Shown here: in pieces, positions 54,701 through 64,000 of the stretch
How positions within the stretch are numbered: position 1 is the stretch's first letter
Layout: each line of letters starts with the position of its first letter
Origin: Wolfiporia cocos
Lineage: Eukaryota > Basidiomycota > Agaricomycetes > Polyporales > Phaeolaceae
Reading direction: 5' to 3'
Length of the DNA: 64,000 bases
Assembly (NCBI GenBank): GCA_029448655.1
Contig: JACCLO010000010.1
Coordinates: 558,001-622,000 of the forward strand
Position numbers and translations under genes: made by a program
The notes under the pieces: generated by a model
What the model was told of the DNA's origin: nothing
Databases searched by the model: none
The model's input: the letters and a program-made list of their open reading frames with translations, nothing else

Positions 54701-55168
54701 GGCGACCCGATGCGCCACCGATCACGGTATGCAAAAGTTTTTATGAGCTATGCTGCATGTTAGTCGAGTGTTATACGGTAAAGGTCATTTGAGCGCAGCA
54801 GCGGATGTGACACAGTAATAATTCCTGGATCTCGAGTGAATAGGTATAATGGATGTAGTAGGTCAATTAGATCTACCACATGAACATTGGATCCACTCTT
54901 TACAACCGTGGCGGGCGCAGGGATGGATTGAGAACGGAATTTGAGAGGGAGGTAAGAAGGACTCTGCAGAGAGCCTCGTCGATGAGCGCGCGTGGCTGTG
55001 GCTGGCGCCTCGCCTTGATCAATGTAATCTCTCATAGCCAACTGACAACTGTTTTGATGAATGTGTTGCAACGATGCGATGCACAGACAAGTATTGTAGT
55101 GATACAAGCGATGAAGTGTACCAAGTCTATGACAGCCCATACTGGAACCAACTCCCGGGCCTATGCAC

Positions 55169-57785
55169 CTACTGCCTCCTCCTAGTCTGTCTCCCGACAT
55201 GTACCCGTTGTGGCCGTGGGGCAGGGGGCGGGAGATGCCTCACAGGGGCCCCATGCACAGGCTGAGGCGCAGCGAGCATGGGACCCGGCAAGGGCGCTCC
55301 CCGCACAACAGGGGGCATAAGCGGGTTGGCGGCCATAGCGAAGTGCTGCTGGAGCACGTGGTCGAGCCCCGGTAGCTGCAGCCGTGGCGGGGGAAATGCG
55401 GGCGGGGGCACGGGCGCACGGAGGATTGGCGGCATCGGGACGGGAACGCGCATCGGGACGTGTGGAAGGCGCTGCCAGTACGGGTTAAGATGAGGGTGGG
55501 GGACGTGCGACGGGCCGGCGACGGGCGGGGGAGCCCGCGGGAGGTCGACGGCGAGGTCCCTGTCTTCGACCTCGGGGTGCGCACGCTTGTATTGTTCCTG
55601 TGCTTTCTTCGCTGCTACTGCGACCTGCGTATGATTGAGCAATGTGAGTAGGAAGAATATGAGACGATGGCGCATACCTCGTTGCTGTGGCGCTGTTCGA
55701 CGGACTTGTCCCATAGCTGACATTTGCTCGAATCGGGGGCTTCCTTGTACGGGGGCATCTGTGGCGCTAGATCAGTTCTACGCAAAAAACAAGCGTCAGG
55801 GGACGTGCCTGGTTGAAATGGTCGTACCCGGTGATAATTTGCCGACACACGTAACAAGATATTGCCTTGCAATATGGGCAAGTCATCTTGTTGCACTGTC
55901 AGGCAATTTCGTCAGTCGCTTACGTTCTATAGCATTCGGTCGCCAGACTTACGCCCGACTCCTTGACGAAAACTGCGGTTGCATGAGCGGATTTCCAATG
56001 CACTCGATATGCGACTCACCTTTCTGGCACTTGGGGCAGTTACGAGTGAGTGCACGAGCTGCAAGCCGTTGTCAGTAATAGTGCCACATGCGAGTCCATC
56101 TGGAATCATACTCATTGCCTCCTCGATAGCATGGCGGGCATCCAATTTCTTGTCCTCTGCAGCCTCTGGAGAAAGGCAGTCGGCACTCCATCTCTATTCC
56201 AAACAATCGTCATACCTGTACAGCTCTTCGGCAGATGGTCCTAGCTTCAGCATTAGCAAAACGGCCCTGACCACGAAACAAACAGCCCACCACTCACTGC
56301 TCTCTTGCATGCCCTGCACGTCACCGCCATGCACTCCTCGTTCTCGCATCTAAACAGCTTCTCCTCCGCGTTCTCGATCACGCACTTATAATCGCAGAAC
56401 GGGCACTCCTCGAGGCCCTCGAGGCCCGCTGCCTCGATCTCGGCGCGCTGGCGTACGCGCTCGTACAGCGCAAGCAGCCTGGGGGGCAAGAAGCGCCGCA
56501 GCTCGCTCTCGGGGAACGCGAGCTTGCACCCGGACTGGTCCATGCACACGATGCGCGCGTCGTGCGCGCCGAGCAGCGTTTCCGCATACGTTGTCATGCA
56601 GTCCGTGCAGAACAGGTGCGCGTCGGGGCACTGGATCATCTTGTCCTGTGCGGTGCGGCTCGGTGAGGATCATGTCGCACATCGAGCGGGCAGGGCGGGC
56701 GAGACGACGTACGAATGCGTATGTAGAGAAGCAGCACCCGCACTCGATGCCATCGTCTGGGTTTGCGGCCTCCGCGTCCTGCAGCTTGGTCTGCACCCAC
56801 GCGATCTCAAGATCTAGGTCGGGGTCAAGCAGGCCCTTGCCCTTCTCCGCGCCCGCCTTCTTAGCCCGCTTGGGCTTGTACGGCGGATTTGGCAGGCGCG
56901 ACTCCTCGCGCAGAACGAAGAACGTGGGGGCGTAGAGATTCCCATTCTCCTCAAGCCGTTTCCTCACGTGCGGCACGGGGATGCAGGGGAAGTCTGCATA
57001 AAGCCGGTCCTGCACAGACTGTGAGCAGACGAGAAAAGGACAGAATATATGCGCACTTGGGCTTGATGTGTGTAGCTCATCCGGCCTGGGTGGGGTCGGT
57101 CCTTGCTCCCGTAGTCGATCTTGGCTCTAGCATTCTTGCCTGACCGGCCTTCCCCGTCGTCCTCGTCGTCGCGCTTCCGTTTCCCCTTGCCCTTGCGGTC
57201 CACCTTGGGATATGTCGGGTTCTCGAAGAGTATATGCAACACAATCTCGACCACCTGCGTGCCATGTCGTGCCGCGTGCTGCGTCACCAGCAGGCGCGCA
57301 TGGCCTGGGTCCACATCAGGGATCACCTCCAGTACCTGCGCGACGTACCCGGCCAACGGGTCCGGACCTTCTGGAGCAGGAGAACCAGGGTTCGACGGCG
57401 GTAGTGGCACCTGGTGCGGTTCGACCCGAGGCGAAGGCGCCGGGAGTGCCGGGAGTAGGCCGCGCGCCGGCGGAGGCAGCGACGGGCTTGTAGACCTCCC
57501 TGAGGGCTCCGCAGAGAGCTCGCCGGCAGATTCAAGGTCAGAATCCACCAGCAGCGGGGGCTCCCGCGGCGGGTCTACCCTGGACGGACCTGCCACAGGA
57601 CCCGCCTTGTGCTTCGCGCGGCCGCGGCGCACCGGTGGCTCGTCCTCGTCGGAGGACGTCAGCTCAATGATGTCGGCCTCATTGATGGGCAGCTGTCTGC
57701 GGGCAGGAGCAGGACGACGGGGGGCGCGGCGCGCGGGAGAGACGTCAGGAGAGGAGAAAATCTCGATGACCGTAGCGTTGTTCAT
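55169..57785 (-). CDS. RBR-type E3 ubiquitin ligase, RNF216/TRIAD3-like
   Basis: The N-terminal half is disordered and starts MNNATVIEIFSSPDVSPARR. It includes IIELTSSDEDEPP, which resembles a SUMO-interacting motif. RING1 follows as ECGCCFSTYAF ... MIQCPDAHLFCTDCMTTYAE. Then come a segment CMDQSGCKLAFPESELRRFLPP, the IBR set CPFCDYKCV ... LFRCENEECMAVTCRACKR, and an acidic/helical EDKKLDARHAIEEAMS. RING2 is NCPKCQK + FVKESGCNKMTCPYCKAISCYVCRQIITGYDHFNQ, where the Cys of GCNKMTC is the expected ubiquitin-thioester site. KCQLWDKSVEQRHSNEV and QVAVAAKKAQEQYKRAHPEV match the region after RING2 in RNF216. A Pro-rich tail ends at 55169. About ten exons. The class transfers ubiquitin through a RING-HECT hybrid mechanism; the substrates are unknown. 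Confidence 0.85.
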
Positions 57786-58056
57786 GGCAGTGGGTAGCAA
57801 TCCCTGGACATCAGGTCCGCGTCCTCCTTTGTCTGGGATGGCTTGCGTGTGGCACCGTCCACCGCGCTGTGGCCACGAGAGCACAATTGATCAACAACTG
57901 ATCCTGCTATGCGTTTTTGTTTTTGCAGCAGGTCAGTGTGCCGCGATCAACGATCAATAATGCGTCCATATTCGGCAGGTGTTCAAGTTCGAACATCCCA
58001 CACGTGGGATATCCTCAAGCATCAAGCCCACAAGTGGATAGAAGTGAATAATACAG

Positions 58057-60486
58057 CTAAGAAGACTCCTTGATCCCGAGGAAAAGCAGCCCCCGCTTTG
58101 CCTTCTCGACCTCCTCCTCCAGCGCCCGCCCGTCCGCGCTCGTCCACCGCACCGCCTTCCCCAGATCCTCCGCAGTTTTCCCGCTCTTCAGCGCGTCTTC
58201 AAACACCGCCTTGCGCGCGTTCAGCTCCGCCATCTTGCGCGGATCCGAGTGGCCGGTGAAGATCACGAGCGCGGTACGCCGCGGGAGCGCCGCATACAGC
58301 TGCTTGAGCTGCGTATCCAGCGTGGCCAGAAGGGCAGACATGTCCGCTGGCGCGGGCTCCACTGCGGGTGTGTCAGGCACCGAATCACCACTCGCTTTGT
58401 TCGTGATCCCTGTAATTGAGCGCGATGTGAGGATATCCGCCAGGTGCGTGTGGACTCGGCACTCACAACCAAGCGCGTCCGCGAGCGCGGTGAACCGCCC
58501 GAACACGAAATCATGCGACGGGATGGCACCGAGCATGCCATCAAGCACCTCCGCGTCGGTCTTGCACGCCACCGTCGTCGTCGCCTTCGACCCGTGCCAC
58601 GCAGCAGGGTTCCCATGGTCAGCGATCGCAGTCGTCACGCCCGCCTTCGCGCGCCCCATCCGCTCAAAGATCGACTCCATGTCGACCTTGAACTCGCCGA
58701 ACCCGGGGCCTTCCACGCGGGTGAGCGCACGCAGCACAGACGCAACGAGCACACGCACCGTTCTCGACCTTCTTCGCGAGCAGCTCCATGCACGCCCGCG
58801 CGTCTTCCTCGGGGTCGTGCCCGCCCTCGCCGCGGTTCTGGATCTCGCGCCCGCACCACCTCCTCGTCAGCCACGCGAGCCCCGGCTTGAGCGGCCGCCC
58901 GCGCGGGTGGTGGTACAGCAGCGCGGTGTCGATGCACCGCGGGTGGCAGATCCTGAGCGCCTTGAGATCCGACTCGAGCGAGTGCCCGAGCAGGATCGGT
59001 GTCGGACGCGCGGAGAGCACGGAGAGCACGTGCGCCTGCACCTCCTCGAAGCGCGTCGTGACCGGGTCGAGCTTCTCGGCGGTGATGCCGGACCATCTGC
59101 GCACATGCCGCATGAGTAGAGTGCACGCCCCAGGCGGCAGCAACAGGGGACGCACCGGGTCAAGTAGTCCAGGATGGGTTTCCGGGGCTTGACGAGCTGG
59201 TCGTACACGGCTATCCCCGACGCATAGTCTATGATGCATACCCGCGTGAGCTCCTTCCCGTCCTCCGTCATGCACTACAACGCAAGTCCGTAAGGTGCAG
59301 AGCCGCATGCGCGCGCACTCACCATCTCGCAGTCGATCGCGTATATCCGGGGCGACTCCGCCGACGCGTCTGCCGCAGGCGCGGGCGTCTCCACCCACCC
59401 CGGCGGCTTCTCGAACACCTCCGCGACGTACGACGGCACGGGATAGTCGTTCTCGATCATCTGCTCCGTCGTCAGGAGGTAATCCACCGGCGTCTTCTCC
59501 TCCGCGCGCTCTGCTAATGCGCCTCAGTGAGCACTCGCCACCAAGGGACGCGGGACGTGTCGCGCTCACAGGCGGCCCACTCGGCCATCCGCCGCTTCTT
59601 CTCCTCACGCGTGATCGGGCCCTGGAAGAACGCGCTCAGCACCGAGTGCATGCGCGTCTGTTCGCCCGGCGCGCGCGTCGGGCAAGCGTGGCTGAACGTG
59701 CCCGCGATGAACGGCAGCCCGCTCGCCCCGCCCGCCCCGCCGCCCGAAGCCGCGTGCGGAAGCGGGATGGGGATGGGGAGGTTCGGATTCGCCGTTGCGG
59801 CAGTCGGGAGCGGCGGGAGCGCGAGCGTGTCGCGCGTGATCCCCGGGATGAGGAGTGCCACGACCTTTTGTACGGAGCCAGGGTTCTAGTGTGTGCGAGG
59901 CGCGGTGAGAGGGCGCATACATGTGGCGGAGAGTACGCACCTCGACGCGGACCCAGCTCGGCGGGGGTGCATCGGCGGTGAGGTGCAGCACCAGCTCGCG
60001 TATGTCCTGGGCAACGCTATGTGAGCGGTCAGCTGAGTACAGCGTGCATGCGACGCACATGAATGCCGACCGCCTCGTTCCTCCTCAAAATCTCGCCCTT
60101 TGCATACATGAACTTCGGCCGGCTTTCCTGCACGTCCCCAACCCCACCGCACCCGCGCGCACAGACCAACACCACATCCACCAAGCACAACGACCGATCA
60201 GCCCGTGCGCACACAGCCAGCGAAGAGGGACACACACATCCGCGCGTGCCTCGATCTTCTTCTTGAGCTTTTTCGCCTTGCGCTTCCCGACCTTCGTCCA
60301 GTCGTCGCCTTCGTCGGCCGCACTGGCGGCCTTTTCGGGCGAGGCGGCATTCGACGGCGAGGCGACGGGGGCGGGTGCGCTCGCCTCGACCGACGCGCGC
60401 GCGGCCGTCTTGAGCTTCTTCTTCGCGGGCATCGCTGCTGTGGAGGCGTCCGTCGCGAGCGCGGATTGCGCTTGGGTCCGTTTCAT
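58057..60486 (-). CDS. REX1: RNA exonuclease, REX1/RNH70-like (DEDDh)
   Basis: The start at 60486 gives a basic, nuclear-type N-terminus (MKRTQAQSAL ... KVGKRKAKKLKKKIEAR). The next exon reads ESRPKFMYAKGEILRRNEAVGIH and continues IRELVLHLTADAPPPSWVRVE. KVVALLIPGITRDTL and TPVDYLLTTEQMIENDYPVPSY follow. The nuclease core has exo I IYAIDCEM (D, E), exo II LLGHSLESDLKAL (D) and exo III GHDPEEDARACMEL (H, D), the full DEDDh set. The C-terminal part includes RTALVIFTGHSDPRKMAELN and ends LGIKESS at 58057. About nine exons with GT-AG introns. In yeast, Rex1-type enzymes trim 3' ends of 5S rRNA, tRNA and other nuclear RNAs. Confidence 0.85.
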
Positions 60487-61466
60487 GGCCGTGGTCTCTG
60501 TTCTTCCTTCGCAGGCCAGTCGCTTGTGGACCTACGATGAGCGAGAGGGGTAAAGAGAGGGAATATAGAGAGCGACGCCAGCACCCCGACGGAGGAACGA
60601 ACGCTCAAGCGCGCATTATTCCTGAGGAATTTAGACGGTGCTGACTAAGCTTTGACGGATGTTTACTCCGCGGCGCTACCGCGTGCTTCCTTCAGCGCCC
60701 ATGGGATTCCGTCTCAGATTGTTCGCAATGAACAGGTAGCGGCATATGAGGATGGATTGATGCGTTCAGTGTCAACTACGACCGTGTCAGAAATTTCCTG
60801 AAACGATTGCAGTCCAAGGGGCATTGCGATTGGATGGCAATCTGAATGCGATTAGTCACAATGTGACTGGCGCAGCGTCAGCGATTACAATAGCGCATAC
60901 GAGCATTACGTAAACATTACAATCCCTTGCAATGCAGCTGCAATGCGATTGCGATGGGATTGCGATGGGATTGTGATGGGCATTGTGATGGCATTGCAAC
61001 CAAATCGTTCCCATTGCAATGATCGAAATCGTATCACAAGACCTGATCATTGCGATCGCTTGCAAGCTAGATTTGAAATTTGCGACACGAAATTCTTGAC
61101 TTTATTAAACGACCTCATGTATCGACTATATTGTGAGCAACGTCCTACAGCTGTTATTGCCATACAAACAGCCAAACTCCTCTCGTAACAATCCATCAAG
61201 CTTCCGCATAGCCTGTACAGAGACCAGCATGATACACTAGCAATATATAATCAATACGCACGATTGACTGACAACGGGACCAAAACCCGCTGGGAGATAC
61301 GTGCGATACATAGGAGTTACGCGAGTTATGTCAGCAATTGAGTTAGACCATGAATATTCGTCATCATCGCAGTCGTAGAAAATGTCAAGTATCCACCTAG
61401 CTTGTAATATATAATCCACATAGTAATGAGCCAAAGATGCGCATCTGCATCGAGATCAGGGCCCGA
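60487..61466. other. Intergenic region with a degenerate repeat patch
   Basis: This holds the REX1 promoter on the left and the 3' flank of F-box gene 2 on the right. Between about 60820 and 61060 the sequence is dominated by variants of CAATGCGATTGC on both strands. No gene is seen. Confidence 0.45.
60947..60998. repeat. Degenerate 11 bp tandem repeat
   Basis: Units GATTGCGATGG, GATTGCGATGG, GATTGTGATGG and CATTGTGATGG run head to tail, with looser CATTGCAA words on both sides. A perfect inverted repeat AGTCACA-A-TGTGACT lies about 85 bp to the left. No terminal inverted repeat or target duplication was found. Confidence 0.65.
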
Positions 61467-62564
61467 TCAGACATCCCGCCACAGTCGATAGTCCGGATCG
61501 TGTACGGGGTGTGGCACGCCCGTCGGATTGACCGGAAGGAACACATACTCATGCGAGTATGAATAGTGCAAGCAGGCAACCAAGCGCAAGGACGGACAAG
61601 CCTCCGCGAGCGCACGCGATGTCTCCGCCGTGATGACGTTCCACAGTGCCAGCGTCTCGAGGTGCTTGAACTGCGCAAGGGTGGCTATTAGCTCTGCCTC
61701 CTTGTCGTGCAATGAGAGTTGGTCAGAGGATACATGCACATGAGTGAGCTAAAGTACCTGGGTCGTAAAGTACGGCAGGAAGCCGAGCGAGCGGATCCGC
61801 GGCGAGGTCTGCGCAATCACAGACAGCGTGCTGATCAGCATCTGCTTGTTGTACGGGAAGTTGAGCCTGAGCGAGCGCAGCTCTTGCGTGAACAGCCCCG
61901 AGTCAGGCGCAAACGCCGCGCGCTCGTCCGCAGCGGCGAGGGTGCCGCTGATCCACAGATGGGTGAGCGCGTGGCTGGGCACGACGCGCAGCGCGATGCT
62001 CGGGAGGTTGGTCGAGAACTCGCGCAGCGCGGGCAGGAAGCCCTGCTGCGCGCACGGCAGGTCGTCCACGCCTGAAGCGACCATGGGGAACGTGCACATC
62101 CACTGGAACGCGGCCATGCGCGGCTGGCGCGCGAGGAAGGCGACGAGCGCGCTGTCGAGCGCAAAGTCGCACTCGAACTCGCGCAGCGCCGCGCGGCAGT
62201 CCGCGAGCACCCACGCGGTGTCCTTGCGGTGGATGTCGGAGATGCGCAGCACGTCGAGCGCCGGGAGGTGGCTCAGCGCGGCGGCGATGGTGGTCCAGTA
62301 CGCCTCCGGCGGGGTGAGGTCCCTGTCCCGGCCCGAGCTGGCGATGGTGAGCGATCGGACGAGGGGTCTGATGCGCGGAGATTCGATGATGCGTCGGCAG
62401 AGGACCTCGGACTCGAGCCGGCTGGTGGCCTCGAGAGTGTGGTAGAGAAGCGACTCGGCCTCGGCTTGGAGGCGGCGGGATGCGAGGCATAGCGCAGCCA
62501 GGTCGCGCTTCCGGGTGATCTGCTGCAGTATCTCTATAAGCAGCTCCGTGGGCAGACCGGACAT
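61467..62564 (-). CDS. F-box protein 2 (346 aa)
   Basis: The N-terminal F-box is LPTELLIEILQQITRKRDLAALCLASRRLQAEAESLLYHTL, closely resembling F-box protein 1. ESPRIRPLVRSLTIASS, LSHLPALDVLRISDI, FECDFALDSALVAFLARQPRM and LTHLWISGTLAA follow. Exon 1 is 62564-61758 and exon 2 is 61700-61467, joined after FTTQ at the same residue as in the paralogue but with a normal GT donor. It is a probable SCF substrate adaptor with a leucine-rich tail; the target is unknown. The coding sequence is markedly more GC-rich than that of F-box gene 1. Confidence 0.8.
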
Positions 62565-62889
62565 TGTTGCACCGTTCTGAGGCGAATCACCTGCAGCTCG
62601 TAGATCAACTATAGCGGGTATTGCTCACGACCACAACCATATAGGAGAGACAGGAGCAGAGTGGGAGCAGCAATGCGGCAGAAGTTGGGTCACGACCGTT
62701 CTACGCGTGTACGGGCTCGATCGGCGATCGGGTTGCGCCAGGCAAATATATATACAAACTATATCCATCGAGGATGCGCTCCGGGAGGGAGAGCGAGCAG
62801 CATGCCGATCCAGGACGGAGATGATACTCCTCGAGATCATCACAGAGATACAGGATTCGAGATCCGCGCAGCACCGCTACAGATGACAT
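62565..62889. other. Intergenic gap
   Basis: This holds the promoter of F-box gene 2 and the 3' flank of the JmjC gene. Nothing else is seen. Confidence 0.4.
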
Positions 62890-64000
62890 CTACCGCTTCA
62901 CCTTCTTGGATCCCGCATCGTGGCCGTCTTCCAGCCTCCGCTTACCCTTCCTCTCCCCATTGGCAGACGCCTCTTCGCCGGCGGCCTTGTTCTTCTCCCT
63001 CAGATACTCCCACACCACCCTGTCCTCGTACGGCTCCTCGAAGCTCCCCCCGTCCGGCGGGTAGAACCAATAGTTGAATGCCATATGCACCTCCGGCCCC
63101 TCTTCCGCCCCCGGCTCCGACGTCGACGTGACCTCGTGCCACCACGACGCGGGCAGATACAGCATCTCCCCCGCGCGCAGCTCCACGACGTACGCCGTCG
63201 CCTCCGCCAGGCCCGCAAACGCGTCCGCCGGCGTGTCCTCCGGCAGCCGCGCCGTCGTCGGCAGGCCGAGGTGCCTGTGCAGGAGCGCCGCAGGGATCCG
63301 CGAGAACGACGGCGGCTCCTCGCCCCCCACGTCCTCCCCTGACGGCCCTGCGCCGCCCTCGTCCCCGTCGAGCTCGTCGTCCGCGCCGCCCATCAGCGCG
63401 TCGTAGTCGTCCACGCCGTCCTCGAGGTCCCCCGCGAGCGACCCAAAGTCGTCCAGCACCTCCCCTTCCTCTTCCTCCTCGTCCTCGTCATCGCTCTCGC
63501 CCTCCCCCGCCAGCGCAGCCAGCTCCCGCCGCGCGTCCTCCAGCGCGCCCAGCAGCGCCCGCCGCTCCTCCGTGTCCGCGCGGCCCTTCCCCTTCCCCTT
63601 GCCCCGGCTCCCCAGCGCGCCCAGCCGCCCCTCCAGCGCACGCACGCGCGCCTTCGCAGCGGTGCGCGCGTCAAGCCCGTCCGCGCGCGCGGCTGGGTCG
63701 TACGCGATCACGCCGTTCGCGTGTACCGCGTGCACCGCGCCGTGCGGCGCGAGGTGCGCGTGCGCCGCGGGCGGGAAGAGCACGAAGCGCTTGCGCCCGC
63801 GCAGGAGGCAGTACAGGTTGTCGTGGTAGTCGTGGTGCTGCGCCGGGCTGCGTCAGGCGCGCCCGGGTGCACGACGAGAGAGACGCACCAGGCCGGAGGA
63901 CGTGCCCGCGCCCGAGCGCCCGAGCCAGAGGTTCACCTGTTGCGCGCACAGGCGGCCCATCACGCGCGGCACGGCGGGAAAGTCGTCGCGGAGCGCGTCC
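62890..64000 (-). CDS. JmjC/cupin-8 dioxygenase-like protein (5' end outside window)
   Basis: Two exons are visible, 64000-63889 and 63837-62890, joined across a 51 bp intron. They read DALRDDFPAVPRVMGRLCAQQVNLWLGRSG, SSGL + HHDYHDNLYCLLRGRKRFVLFPP, with the H-x-D iron ligands in HHD. A long acidic insert (ESDDEDEEEEEGEVLDDFGS) then separates this from the second half of the fold: AYVVELRAGEMLYLPASWWHEVTS, with the distal His ligand in WWHEV, and FNYWFYPPD. A Lys/Arg-rich end (RKGKRRLEDGHDAGSKKVKR) resembles a nuclear localisation signal. The domain matches Fe(II)/2-oxoglutarate-dependent JmjC-type hydroxylases; the substrate is unknown. The N-terminus is cut by the window edge. Confidence 0.82.

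Noticed and set aside
57121..57960. Long + strand frame of 279 codons overlapping the RBR ligase N-terminus.
   Set aside because: It is the Ser/Gly-rich antisense of a disordered, GC-rich exon and shows no independent motif.
60856..60870. AGTCACA-A-TGTGACT palindrome as a fifth copy of the orphan-family stop hairpin.
   Set aside because: It has a one-base loop, lacks the second stem and is not near the stop of a related gene.
1..64000. A biosynthetic gene cluster, CRISPR array or prokaryotic operon.
   Set aside because: The genes are intron-rich and eukaryotic, with unrelated housekeeping and secretory functions. No spaced repeats or backbone synthase are present.

Overview
The window looks like nuclear DNA of an agaricomycete fungus, most likely a wood-decay basidiomycete of the polypore type. 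Genes are split by many 45-70 bp GT-AG introns. The gene set is typical of that group: DUF6533 seven-helix membrane proteins, F-box proteins with a leucine-rich tail, ERG27, a Sit4-type phosphatase, Hsp20 and a GPI-anchored alpha-amylase. The placement is inferred from gene content and structure; no species is claimed.

Layout. 1-3.7 kb: the end of a WD40 gene, then a DUF6533 gene broken by a 643 bp hAT-type element with a perfect 8 bp target duplication. 4.2-5.9 kb: an MCT-like transporter. 6.2-7.7 kb: a cytosine-rich 1.5 kb insertion with one ORF, a (TC)n tail and a 15 bp flanking duplication. 8.2-14.7 kb: a tandem duplication carrying two intact five-exon genes of an unrecognised family. 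15.7-21 kb: two members of a second unrecognised family. 21.5-36 kb: a secreted amine oxidase, Hsp20, a basic/acidic orphan, Sit4/PP6 phosphatase, ERG27 and a frameshifted SDR. 36-42.7 kb: a soluble alpha-amylase, an F-box gene and an inverted near-identical copy of the 19-21 kb segment. 42.7-46.4 kb shows no convincing gene. 46.4-51.5 kb: a fourth member of the second orphan family and the GPI-anchored amylase paralogue. 53-64 kb: a second DUF6533 gene, an RNF216-like RBR ubiquitin ligase, a REX1-like exonuclease, a second F-box gene and a truncated JmjC gene.

Most striking signal. The four genes of the second orphan family (15.7, 19.1, 40.6 and 46.4 kb; about 604-606 aa where complete) share a 3' design. 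An in-frame CTG-TGA (Leu-stop) sits inside a first stem-loop, and a second stem-loop with covarying arms follows directly. The coding regions have diverged strongly, yet the paired structure is kept. It is a candidate structured RNA or DNA element tied to translation termination or 3'-end formation.

Links between genes. No biosynthetic cluster is evident; the genes are mostly independent housekeeping and secretory functions. The theme is duplication: DUF6533 x2, alpha-amylase x2, F-box x2, the five-exon orphan x2 and the hairpin-tailed family x4, beside recent mobile-element insertions. Exon boundaries were read by eye from splice signals and frame continuity. Where a 5' exon could not be fixed, this is stated.
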